From Pseudobdellovibrionaceae bacterium (lineage in GTDB: Bacteria; Bdellovibrionota; Bdellovibrionia; Bdellovibrionales; Bdellovibrionaceae), in the NCBI GenBank assembly GCA_014376325.1, contig JACMRP010000247.1:1-5493 (forward strand): DNA of 5,493 nt, in the 5' to 3' direction. The first letter of the stretch is position 1, and every line of letters starts with the position of its first letter. The translations under genes were made by a program, and so were the position numbers. The notes under the pieces are model-generated. The model was not told where the DNA came from, did not search any database, and saw nothing but the letters and a program-made list of their open reading frames with translations. Of this stretch, positions 1 to 4,935 are shown piece after piece.

Positions 1-656
1 AAGATCACGTCTTTCGCGGAAGTCCAGCCGTGCATTTTACCTTTGAGGTGAACGCCAATCAGCTTTGGATTTTTAACTTCCCAAGTAAGTCCCGACATCA
101 CGTCCGAAGCATCGGATCCACCGACACCGACCGCGCACATTCCGAGGCCGCCTGCATTGGGCGTATGGGAATCCGTTCCGATCATCAGACCGCCCGGGAA
201 TGCGTAGTTTTCCAAGATCACTTGATGAATGATCCCGGCGCCCGCTTTCCAGAAACCGATGTTGTAACGAGAAGTCGAGGAAGAAAGAAATTCGAAAACT
301 TCGTGATTCACTTTGTTGGAAGCATTCATGTCTTCCGTTTTGCCTTTGTAAGCTTGGATCAAATGATCACAATGTACAGTCGATGGAACTGCCGCTTCAT
401 CTTTACCGGCCAACATAAATTGCAAAAGCGCCATTTGCGCCGTCGCATCTTGCATCGCCACGCGATCGGGACGCAAGTTTAAGAAAGAAGAACCGCGAAC
501 GAGTTCTTGATTCTGAGGATCGTCCAAATGTCCGAAGACAATTTTTTCTGCGAGAGTTAGCGGACGATTGAGTCTTTGACGAATGACCGCTAAACGTTCT
601 TTCGATTTTGCATAGACGTTCTTAGCCAATTCCGGAGTGGTTTCGATTTTTGCCAT
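1..656 (-). CDS. acn: Aconitate hydratase, mitochondrial type (N-terminal 218 codons; 3' end outside window)
   Basis: Aconitase converts citrate to isocitrate through cis-aconitate in the TCA cycle, using a cytoplasmic [4Fe-4S] enzyme. The reading frame starts at ATG 656 ([20 protein letters not shown]) and is still open at base 1, so the cluster-binding cysteines and the C-terminal swivel domain lie outside. Seen in the translation: [15 protein letters not shown] near residues 62-76, TVHCDHLI near 93-100 (its Asp-His pair matches the family active site), [20 protein letters not shown] near 134-153, and [13 protein letters not shown] near 160-172 with the active-site Asp-Ser-His. The wording of these motifs, and GWTSAKDVI at the truncated end, fits the mitochondrial-type branch rather than the IRP/AcnA or AcnB types. 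A Shine-Dalgarno AGAGG lies 7 nt before the ATG (664-668), and a promoter is visible upstream, so the gene is probably transcribed on its own. Confidence 0.96.
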   Translation of the reverse strand, partial: MAKIETTPELAKNVYAKSKERLAVIRQRLNRPLTLAEKIVFGHLDDPQNQELVRGSSFLNLRPDRVAMQDATAQMALLQFMLAGKDEAAVPSTVHCDHLIQAYKGKTEDMNASNKVNHEVFEFLSSSTSRYNIGFWKAGAGIIHQVILENYAFPGGLMIGTDSHTPNAGGLGMCAVGVGGSDASDVMSGLTWEVKNPKLIGVHLKGKMHGWTSAKDVI

Positions 657-675
657 CTGAGAGCCTCTTTTCTGA

Positions 676-695
676 ATTTTCATCGTAATGAAAAT
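676..695. promoter_or_regulatory. Palindromic operator candidate over the aconitase -10 box
   Basis: ATTTTCAT-CGTA-ATGAAAAT is a perfect inverted repeat with 8-bp arms and a 4-nt centre. It covers the -10 box and the predicted start of transcription, a position where a bound dimeric repressor would block initiation. As RNA it would be cut by the start site, so a DNA site is more likely than a leader hairpin. The regulator is unknown; Fe-S or carbon regulators are only guesses. Confidence 0.35.
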
Positions 696-710
696 CAGCT
701 GAAAGCTCAA
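682..710 (-). promoter_or_regulatory. Sigma-70-type promoter of the aconitase gene
   Basis: Read on the minus strand, TTGAGC (705-710) is followed after exactly 17 nt by TACGAT (682-687). Each box matches 4 of 6 consensus bases. Transcription would start near 675 and give a leader of about 20 nt carrying the AGAGG ribosome site. The spacing and position are good, but the assignment is by eye. Confidence 0.5.
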
Positions 711-748
711 TGTTTAGGACGGCTTGCCGACGCGCGCCACTCGAAGCC

Positions 749-1129
749 TTACTCGAAGAAGGTCGAGGTTGCATCATCCGCAAAGTTTGAAGGCGCCGAC
801 AGTGCACTGGGCTCTGCAGAAGGAGAGAATGCTTCAAACCTAGGCGCTTTAGTCGGTGGAGTTGGCATTCTAGCGATCATGTCACCGTGAAGCTTTTGTA
901 GGTTTTTACGAAGGGCCGGGCAAGACCTCGATTTGTCGAAGGCTTGAAAAAAGTCTTTGGCTGAAACCGAACGCATTTCGTAGGCCTGCTCCAGATCCAG
1001 AAATGCCGATCGCGTCACCTTGTCTCGAGAGATGCAATTCATCGCCGCGCTGTCCGTCAGCTTTGCTTCCGCAGTCAATACTCCGAATGTACTTAGGTTC
1101 AATACTAATAAATAGACCGACTTTTTCAT
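749..1129 (-). CDS. Small exported protein of unknown function (126 aa)
   Basis: I do not recognise a family. The start at 1129 is chosen because it follows GGAGG (1134-1138, 4 nt away) and opens a typical Sec signal peptide: MKKS, then the hydrophobic stretch VYLLVLNLSTFGVL, then a likely signal peptidase I site after A22 (TAEA|KL) or A20. Longer in-frame starts such as TTG at 1183 lack a ribosome site and spoil the signal. The mature part is about 104 residues. It has two cysteines (C32 and C70) that could form one disulfide, a charged probably helical middle, and a Pro/Ser/Ala-rich tail from about residue 89 that looks disordered. No lipobox or later membrane segment is seen. It lies upstream of the aconitase gene on the same strand, 92 nt apart, and is divergent from the L,D-transpeptidase gene. 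A periplasmic or secreted location is inferred. Confidence 0.7.
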   Translation of the reverse strand: MKKSVYLLVLNLSTFGVLTAEAKLTDSAAMNCISRDKVTRSAFLDLEQAYEMRSVSAKDFFQAFDKSRSCPALRKNLQKLHGDMIARMPTPPTKAPRFEAFSPSAEPSALSAPSNFADDATSTFFE

Positions 1130-1153
1130 ACAACCTCCGCTACTTGCTGCGAT

Positions 1154-1183
1154 TTCATACAACAAGATTAGTGCCAACGCCAA
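1154..1183 (-). promoter_or_regulatory. Candidate promoter of the small exported protein
   Basis: On the minus strand, TTGGCG (1178-1183) and TATGAA (1154-1159) are separated by 18 nt. Each matches 4 of 6 consensus bases. Transcription would begin near 1147, leaving a leader of roughly 18 nt with the GGAGG site. No equally good plus-strand promoter for the divergent transpeptidase was found between 1184 and 1336. Confidence 0.35.
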
Positions 1184-1298
1184 CAGGCTTTCAACACACT
1201 AGGTCCCGGGCCGCTGTCTATGAAGTTTTCACGATGACAATAATTTGGAGCCCGCAGCCGACTCGGCGGCTTAAAACCAAAGGGGTCGTTTCACCACC

Positions 1299-1340
1299 AT
1301 GATTTCTTGGCAACGCCCTTGCATAGACACTCGGAGATGA
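1299..1340 (+). CDS. Possible 13-codon upstream ORF overlapping the transpeptidase start
   Basis: ATG 1299 opens MISWQRPCIDTRR and stops at TGA 1338-1340. That TGA overlaps the ATG at 1337 as ATGA, the classic arrangement for coupled translation. A purine run, AAAGGGG (1279-1285), precedes it but sits 13 nt away, so the ribosome site is weak. Coupling would explain how the ATG at 1337 is used although GGAG (1333-1336) touches it directly. The ORF is very short and may be chance. Confidence 0.2.
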   Translation: MISWQRPCIDTRR

Positions 1341-2107
1341 TTAAAATGACCTTCTTCCTTATTTTACAGCTTTCGGCCGTCGCGGCGTTTGCGACGACCC
1401 CCCTCCAAACCCGGATTGGCAAGCCCCTGATATCCGTGTTCGAAGCTCAGGGCGTACCCGCCGAAGCCCTGGAAAGGGCCTTTCAATACCTCGATCAAAA
1501 CGCGGGGCGGACTTTCACTGGTGGCAGTATCGGGAATACCACGGTTCACATCGCGGATGAATATATGGTCATTATCGACTATTCGCTGCCATCCACCGAA
1601 AAGCGCCTCTACCACTTGAACCTTAAAACCGGAGAGGTCCAAAAGCATCTTGTTGCCCACGGTAAAAACTCTGGAGTCCTTTATTCGATAAAATTTTCGG
1701 ACTCCCAAGATTCTAAAACAAGTTCGTTGGGCCTGAGTCTGGTGGCCGGGACCTACGAGGGATTCTACGGTACGACGTTAAGACTTTATGGAGTCGAAGA
1801 ATCAAACAACAGCATGGAACCACGTTACATCGTTATGCACGGAGCGCCTTACGTTTCGCAAAAGTTTATAGATGAAAATAGTCGCCTGGGACGCAGCTGG
1901 GGTTGCCCCGCAGTCGGCGAAGATGTCATCGACCTGATGATTGCGACTCTGCAACCGGGTTCGATCGTTTATCTTTATCACAAAGACTTAATGTACGTAG
2001 CGCAAGAAGAACCGGAACGTCAGATCAACAAGGATCCAAAAATCCACGATCTCAACGACATCGATCTTCCGGGCGAAGAAGAAGACATTCAATCCAACCG
2101 AAAATAA
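1337..2107 (+). CDS. Exported L,D-transpeptidase, YkuD_2 family (murein cross-linking/modifying)
   Basis: Members of the L,D-transpeptidase catalytic-domain family form or exchange bonds at L,D-centres of peptidoglycan stem peptides using a cysteine nucleophile. The core is clear, numbered from ATG 1337 (256 aa): LKTGEVQKHLVAHGKNSG near 96-113, SSLGLSLVAGTYEGFYG near 129-145, RYIVMHGAPYVS near 163-174 (H168) and LGRSWGCPAVG near 184-194, with S187, G189 and catalytic C190, the only cysteine. A signal peptide ends at AFA|TT (A19). The start is uncertain. ATG 1337 keeps Lys3 in front of the hydrophobic core but GGAG touches it, while ATG 1346 has GGAG at 9 nt but no positive charge. The last 25 residues are acidic and probably flexible. 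In Bdellovibrio, L,D-transpeptidases are known to modify cell walls, including those of prey; use on prey here is inference. Confidence 0.92.
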   Translation: MIKMTFFLILQLSAVAAFATTPLQTRIGKPLISVFEAQGVPAEALERAFQYLDQNAGRTFTGGSIGNTTVHIADEYMVIIDYSLPSTEKRLYHLNLKTGEVQKHLVAHGKNSGVLYSIKFSDSQDSKTSSLGLSLVAGTYEGFYGTTLRLYGVEESNNSMEPRYIVMHGAPYVSQKFIDENSRLGRSWGCPAVGEDVIDLMIATLQPGSIVYLYHKDLMYVAQEEPERQINKDPKIHDLNDIDLPGEEEDIQSNRK

Positions 2108-2121
2108 TACACTGTCGAATT

Positions 2122-2176
2122 TTCTGCAGACCCCAAACTATTGCCCAGAGCGATTCTGCAGCCCCTACGCCCCTAC
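2122..2176. repeat. Two sets of direct repeats upstream of the protease gene
   Basis: TTCTGCAG occurs at 2122-2129 and 2154-2161, 32 bp apart start to start, or about three helical turns. Each copy runs on into C-rich sequence (ACCCC, CCCCT). The second copy leads directly into CCCCTAC at 2162-2168, repeated at 2170-2176 with an 8-bp period. The repeats end one base before a TATAAG box. This is the layout of a site for an activator or repressor acting in tandem, but no known box is matched. Confidence 0.4.
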
Positions 2177-2192
2177 TATAAGTAAAACTTAT
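2177..2192 (+). promoter_or_regulatory. Possible -10 box within a palindrome, protease promoter
   Basis: TATAAG (2177-2182) matches 5 of 6 bases of a -10 element and lies inside the inverted repeat ATAAGT-AAA-ACTTAT (2178-2192). No good -35 box sits 16-18 bp upstream; the direct repeats occupy that place, so a regulated promoter needing an activator is possible. The leader would be about 80 nt. The palindrome has no U-run after it, so it does not look like a terminator for the transpeptidase. Confidence 0.3.
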
Positions 2193-2266
2193 GGAGCAAA
2201 TCTAAACAATCGTCTTGTCCAAACTCCCTATTCTTGATGAAACAGATATCGGAATTGGAGGGGACC

Positions 2267-3250
2267 ATGAAACAAAATATCAACGTCGGCATCAAGCTCA
2301 GCATCGGTAGCTCACTGTTCGCAGCTCTGTTAGGACTCTCGGCCTGTGCGCCTTCTGGCTCATCGGTTGAAGGCCAAGCGGACCTGGCGAAGAATGGAGA
2401 CTCTTCCGAAAATTATCAACCGTCCCGAATTATCGGCGGGCAAGAAGTCGCTGCCACAGACGAGATTTCTAAAATGACGGGCCAGCTGTACGTGATCAAT
2501 CCGGTCAAACAGAAGGATCCGCAAACTGGTAAAGAGACCATCATCGGCGCCAGCGTCGGAGGATGCACAGTTTCCATTGTCTCTAAAAATCTGGTTTTGA
2601 CGGCGCATCACTGTTTAACTTCGCAACACATGTTCGTGTATTTCTCGAAAGACGTCGTTCCTGAAAGCCAGCAAGAGGAGTTCTTTAAAACTCTCGCGAC
2701 CAATCCCTTGGTACGCCAAGTGGTTGATGCCGATGCGCCAGAGCTTAAAGGCGAGAGCAAAGATTCAACTCGTAACATCGGCGATATCTTGCTGTTGAAG
2801 CTGAGCGCGCCAATTCCGGATGGTTTTAATGTAGCACCTTTGCTCCCAACAAGTTTTAATCTGAACACGGTCAAAGTTGTGACCCTGGCAGGTTGGGGTT
2901 GGACCGACGGAGTGAAACAAACCGACACCGCAACTTTGCGTAAGGTCGAAGTTGCTCTTAAGGACGCGAACTTTACGGAGTCTGAAATTCTTGTCGGTTC
3001 GGTCGGCAAGGGAGCTTGTCACGGGGACTCTGGCGGACCTGCTTACGTCAACGTCGACGGCAAAGCCTACGTTGCCGGAGTTACGAGCCGCGCAGATATG
3101 CGCACGGATCCAAAAGGCCAATGCATCAGCGACACCATTTACACGAAGACCCAGTTTTTCAATAGTTGGATTGTCGAGTCGGCAAAAAATCTGAACGCAC
3201 CGAAAGCTCCAGAACAAGTAGCCGCACCATCGACGGTGGCTAAAAAATAG
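2267..3250 (+). CDS. Trypsin-fold (S1 family) serine protease lipoprotein with zymogen-type propeptide
   Basis: This is a chymotrypsin-like endopeptidase acting outside the cytoplasm. ATG 2267 is chosen because GGAGG (2257-2261) precedes it by 5 nt; it gives 327 aa. The signal peptide ends in the lipobox LSA|C (C27), so the protein should be lipidated. Residues 28-54 form a propeptide that ends at R54-IIGG, the usual activation site. The triad is H115 (LTAHHC), D173 (GDILLLKL) and S255 (GACHGDSGGPAY). The four other cysteines pair as in the family: C100-C116 and C251-C286. The residue at the chymotrypsin 189 position is Gly (G249), not the trypsin Asp; by eye 216 is Ala and 226 is Thr, which suggests an elastase-like pocket for small aliphatic residues. 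The C-terminal 20 residues are Pro/Ala-rich. The gene stands alone, convergent with cpaF. Confidence 0.94.
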   Translation: MKQNINVGIKLSIGSSLFAALLGLSACAPSGSSVEGQADLAKNGDSSENYQPSRIIGGQEVAATDEISKMTGQLYVINPVKQKDPQTGKETIIGASVGGCTVSIVSKNLVLTAHHCLTSQHMFVYFSKDVVPESQQEEFFKTLATNPLVRQVVDADAPELKGESKDSTRNIGDILLLKLSAPIPDGFNVAPLLPTSFNLNTVKVVTLAGWGWTDGVKQTDTATLRKVEVALKDANFTESEILVGSVGKGACHGDSGGPAYVNVDGKAYVAGVTSRADMRTDPKGQCISDTIYTKTQFFNSWIVESAKNLNAPKAPEQVAAPSTVAKK

Positions 3251-3283
3251 TTTTAGTTTCTAGAATAAATGAAGTTCGTTTCC

Positions 3284-3320
3284 AAGGTCCGCCGGCAATT
3301 AAGTCAGGCGGACTTTCTTT
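3284..3320 (+). terminator. Probable intrinsic terminator of the protease gene, overlapping the cpaF 3' end
   Basis: GTCCGCC (3287-3293) and GGCGGAC (3307-3313) form a 7-bp GC-rich stem. A G-U and two A-U pairs extend it to about 10 bp around a 13-nt loop. TTTCTTTT follows at once on the plus strand. The right arm and T-run lie inside the last codons and stop of cpaF on the other strand. No T-run follows the hairpin on the minus strand, so it would end only plus-strand transcripts. Confidence 0.6.
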
Positions 3321-4435
3321 TCTGGATCGAAGATTTCTGGAGTGAGCGCTAAATTAGGATCGGTATTTTTCTGAACGAAGTCCGGAACAGCGCCCGTCGA
3401 CACTAAACCTTTTTCGGCATCAAATTTAAAAATATCGCGCGTGACGTAGCCTTCCGAATCCCTTCCGCAAACTTCTAATATTTCCATCACCCGGCGTTTG
3501 CCATCGACGGAACGATTCGCCTGAACGACAAAATTAATCGTATTTCCGATATCCATTTGAATCATCGAAAGTGGCGCATCAATTCCAGAGCGAAGCACCA
3601 TCGATTCTAAACGTCGCAACGCACCCGCAGCGGTGTTCGCGTGGATCGTCGTAAGGCTTCCTTCGTGACCGGTGTTCATTGCGGTGAGCATGTCCATAGC
3701 TTCGGCGCCACGACACTCTCCAATAACGATCCGGTCCGGGCGCATACGGAGGGCATTTTTAACAAGGCCTTCCATCGTGATCGCGGGCTCGTTACCAAAG
3801 GCAGGCTTCGTTTCCATTCGGACTAAATTTTTAACATTTACTTTGAGCTCTGCGGTGTCCTCAATCGTGACGACTCGTTCCTGGCTATTGATGAATGAAC
3901 TCAGGACATTGAGCAAAGTTGTCTTACCACTACCGGTACCGCCGCTGATAAGAATATTCTGACGGGCATACACCGCGCGGTTTAAAAAAAACATCGACTT
4001 ACCTTCTAGCGCACCACGGTTGATAAGCTCTTGGTAATTTAAGACGGCATCGCTGGCTTTACGAATTGTGATTGAAGGTCCGTCCAACGCGATCGGTGGC
4101 ACGACCAAATTTAACCGCGACCCATCTGGAAGACGTGCATCCAGAGTTGGATAGCGGCGATTTAACTCACGTCCTAATCCGGCAGCGAGCGCTCGCACGA
4201 ATCGCAACAAGGCTTCGGCATTTGCAAATTTAACTTCGGCATCCACGATCATACCGTTGCGCTCGATAAAAATCTTATCCCAACGATTCACCATGATTTC
4301 GGAAATTGTTTTATCGCCCAATAAAGCGCGCAGAGGTCCCGCCTCGGACTTCCAGTCATTGCCCGTTATCTCTAGTTGGCCGCCGTTGGCGCCAGAATCG
4401 TCTTTCATGCAGATAAATTCGGAGTTTGTCCTCAC
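3299..4435 (-). CDS. cpaF: CpaF/TadA-family secretion ATPase (type IV pilus / type II secretion superfamily), orphan
   Basis: CpaF-type ATPases are hexameric cytoplasmic motors that drive Tad/Flp pilus assembly or related secretion. Numbered from GTG 4435 (378 aa): N-terminal domain with ISEIMVNRWDKIFIERNG near 44-61 and YPTLDARLPDGSRLN near 95-109; Walker A GGTGSGKTT at 165-173; Asp box TIEDTAEL at 190-197; Walker B RPDRIVIGECRGAEAMDML near 232-250; His box TGHEGSLTTIHANTA near 255-269. All motifs are intact, so it should be active. It lacks the longer N-terminal extension of many CpaF proteins. An in-frame stop lies just upstream of the GTG. ATG 4408 (MKDDSGANGG) is an alternative start; neither has a convincing ribosome site. 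No tadB, tadC, cpaB or cpaC gene is adjacent on either side, which is unusual. Confidence 0.93.
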   Translation of the reverse strand: MRTNSEFICMKDDSGANGGQLEITGNDWKSEAGPLRALLGDKTISEIMVNRWDKIFIERNGMIVDAEVKFANAEALLRFVRALAAGLGRELNRRYPTLDARLPDGSRLNLVVPPIALDGPSITIRKASDAVLNYQELINRGALEGKSMFFLNRAVYARQNILISGGTGSGKTTLLNVLSSFINSQERVVTIEDTAELKVNVKNLVRMETKPAFGNEPAITMEGLVKNALRMRPDRIVIGECRGAEAMDMLTAMNTGHEGSLTTIHANTAAGALRRLESMVLRSGIDAPLSMIQMDIGNTINFVVQANRSVDGKRRVMEILEVCGRDSEGYVTRDIFKFDAEKGLVSTGAVPDFVQKNTDPNLALTPEIFDPEKKVRLT

Positions 4436-4524
4436 AAACTTGATCGGAATTTAGACAGTTGATAAAAACACAGACCTTCCTTCGACTAACGTCTTGTTAA
4501 AATCAAGTGCGGTAAAATTCACAA

Positions 4525-4543
4525 CTCCGTGATCACGACGGAG
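4525..4543. repeat. Hairpin with TGATCACG loop, related to a second hairpin at 4779-4802
   Basis: CTCCGT-GATCACG-ACGGAG has 6-bp perfect arms. The loop octamer TGATCACG (4530-4537) recurs at 4786-4793 inside another hairpin whose arms also begin CTCCG and end CGGAG. Sharing of both arm and loop suggests related elements rather than chance. The centre CGTGATCACG is itself a 10-bp palindrome, so a protein-binding site is an alternative reading. Confidence 0.45.
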
Positions 4544-4552
4544 ACCGTGTCC

Positions 4553-4660
4553 ATGGACGCACCGATGGACCAGGCCGCGGACGCCCGGGACCACGTCGAT
4601 AGAAATCTAACATTACAAATAAAAAAAAAGATCTTTCGCTCCCTTTTCTTTTGGGATTAA
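4553..4660 (+). CDS. Possible 35-residue peptide encoded across a degenerate 12-nt repeat
   Basis: ATG 4553 is preceded by GGAG (4540-4543) at 9 nt and opens MDAPMDQAADARDHVDRN, followed by a basic and aromatic end (KKKIFRSLFFWD) before TAA 4658-4660. The first codons fall on a 12-nt period, with GGAC at 4555, 4567 and 4579 and a further copy at 4588. Composition changes sharply inside the frame, from about 70% GC to a run of nine A and a T-rich end. That argues against a long-lived gene. No homology is recognised, so expression is doubtful. Confidence 0.15.
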   Translation: MDAPMDQAADARDHVDRNLTLQIKKKIFRSLFFWD

Positions 4661-4709
4661 GTGCGGAGTTTTTCGGAATTGTTTTGTCTTTTGAGTTTAC
4701 GGCTTTGTT

Positions 4710-4866
4710 GTAGCTTTTTATTGAGGAAGACTTCACTGCAAACAGGCAACGTGCCTGATGGGGGCGCCGCCCCCGCTTCTCCGGATGATCACGCATCCGG
4801 AGATCTTGGCAGGGAAAAGCTATTATTTATTTCCTACTACCAAAGTTTGAGGAGGCGTGATGCCTC
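4710..4866. ncRNA. Unrecognised structured RNA candidate: four-way junction plus kissing-loop hairpin
   Basis: A closing stem pairs TAGCTTTT (4711-4718) with AAAAGCTA (4815-4822), continued after an internal loop by CTGC (4736-4739) with GCAG (4809-4812). It encloses three perfect hairpins: CAGGCA-ACG-TGCCTG (4743-4757), GGGGGC-GCC-GCCCCC (4760-4774) and TCTCCGGATG-ATCACG-CATCCGGAGA (4778-4803). A fourth, GAGGC-GTGAT-GCCTC, follows at 4852-4866. The third loop, ATCACG, is the exact complement of CGTGAT (4856-4861) in the fourth, allowing a kissing interaction. Two end pairs (4710-4823 and 4719-4814) are G-U only if the plus strand is transcribed, a weak hint. On the minus strand it would lie in a long leader of cpaF. 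I tried tmRNA, RNase P, SRP RNA, cyclic-di-GMP, guanidine and TPP riboswitch signatures from memory and none fits. No clear promoter was found. Confidence 0.5.
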
Positions 4867-4870
4867 GCCT

Positions 4871-4908
4871 TAAAACATAAAAACCCACATCCCGAGAAAG
4901 ATGTGGGT
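4871..4908 (-). terminator. Intrinsic terminator of the topoisomerase VI A gene
   Basis: On the minus strand ACCCACAT (4901-4908) pairs with ATGTGGGT (4883-4890) around a 10-nt loop, followed at once by TTTTATGTTTT. The stem begins 27 nt past the stop codon at 4936. The U-rich tail lies only on this side, so the terminator works for the minus strand. It separates the topoisomerase transcript from the structured element and cpaF downstream. Confidence 0.85.
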
Positions 4909-4935
4909 CACAAAAAAGCTTTCGTTCTAATACTT

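Larger units (their letters stand above)
4436..4935. other. 500-bp intergenic region with GC-rich repeats and strong secondary structure
   Basis: This gap lies upstream of cpaF and downstream of the topoisomerase VI A gene. From left to right it holds AT-rich sequence (4436-4524), a CTCCGT/ACGGAG hairpin (4525-4543), a GC-rich tract of degenerate 12-nt repeats (4541-4600), a nine-A run (4621-4629), a T-rich stretch (4640-4720), the multi-hairpin element (4710-4866), and the topoisomerase terminator (4871-4908). A weak plus-strand promoter, TTGATC (4440-4445) then 17 nt then TAAAAA (4463-4468), can be drawn. Possible reading frames of 65-87 codons here have no family resemblance and cross the hairpins, so I do not call them. 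Confidence 0.6.

Noticed and set aside
30..482. 150-codon plus-strand frame
   Set aside because: It lies wholly antisense to the conserved aconitase frame and shows no family features.
2765..3217. 150-codon minus-strand frame within the protease gene
   Set aside because: It is antisense to the protease core, including the GDSGGP site, and shows no features of its own.
4610..4660. Minus-strand terminator made of TCCC/GGGA and the nine-T run
   Set aside because: The stem is only 4 bp and ten bases separate it from the T-run, so it is not a normal intrinsic terminator.
4723..4774. RNase P RNA, because GAGGAAG and a CAGG...CCTG hairpin recall its 5' part
   Set aside because: The GAGGAAAGTCC core and the conserved 3' half (ACAGAA and the rest) are absent, and the element is too short.
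4533..4796. 87-codon minus-strand frame in the gap before cpaF
   Set aside because: Its composition shifts with the GC-rich and AT-rich tracts, it has no conserved motif, and it crosses two hairpins.
4661..4873. 70-codon plus-strand frame starting GTG, with a hydrophobic beginning
   Set aside because: It has no good ribosome site or recognised family, and most of it is made of the perfect hairpins, which better explain the sequence.
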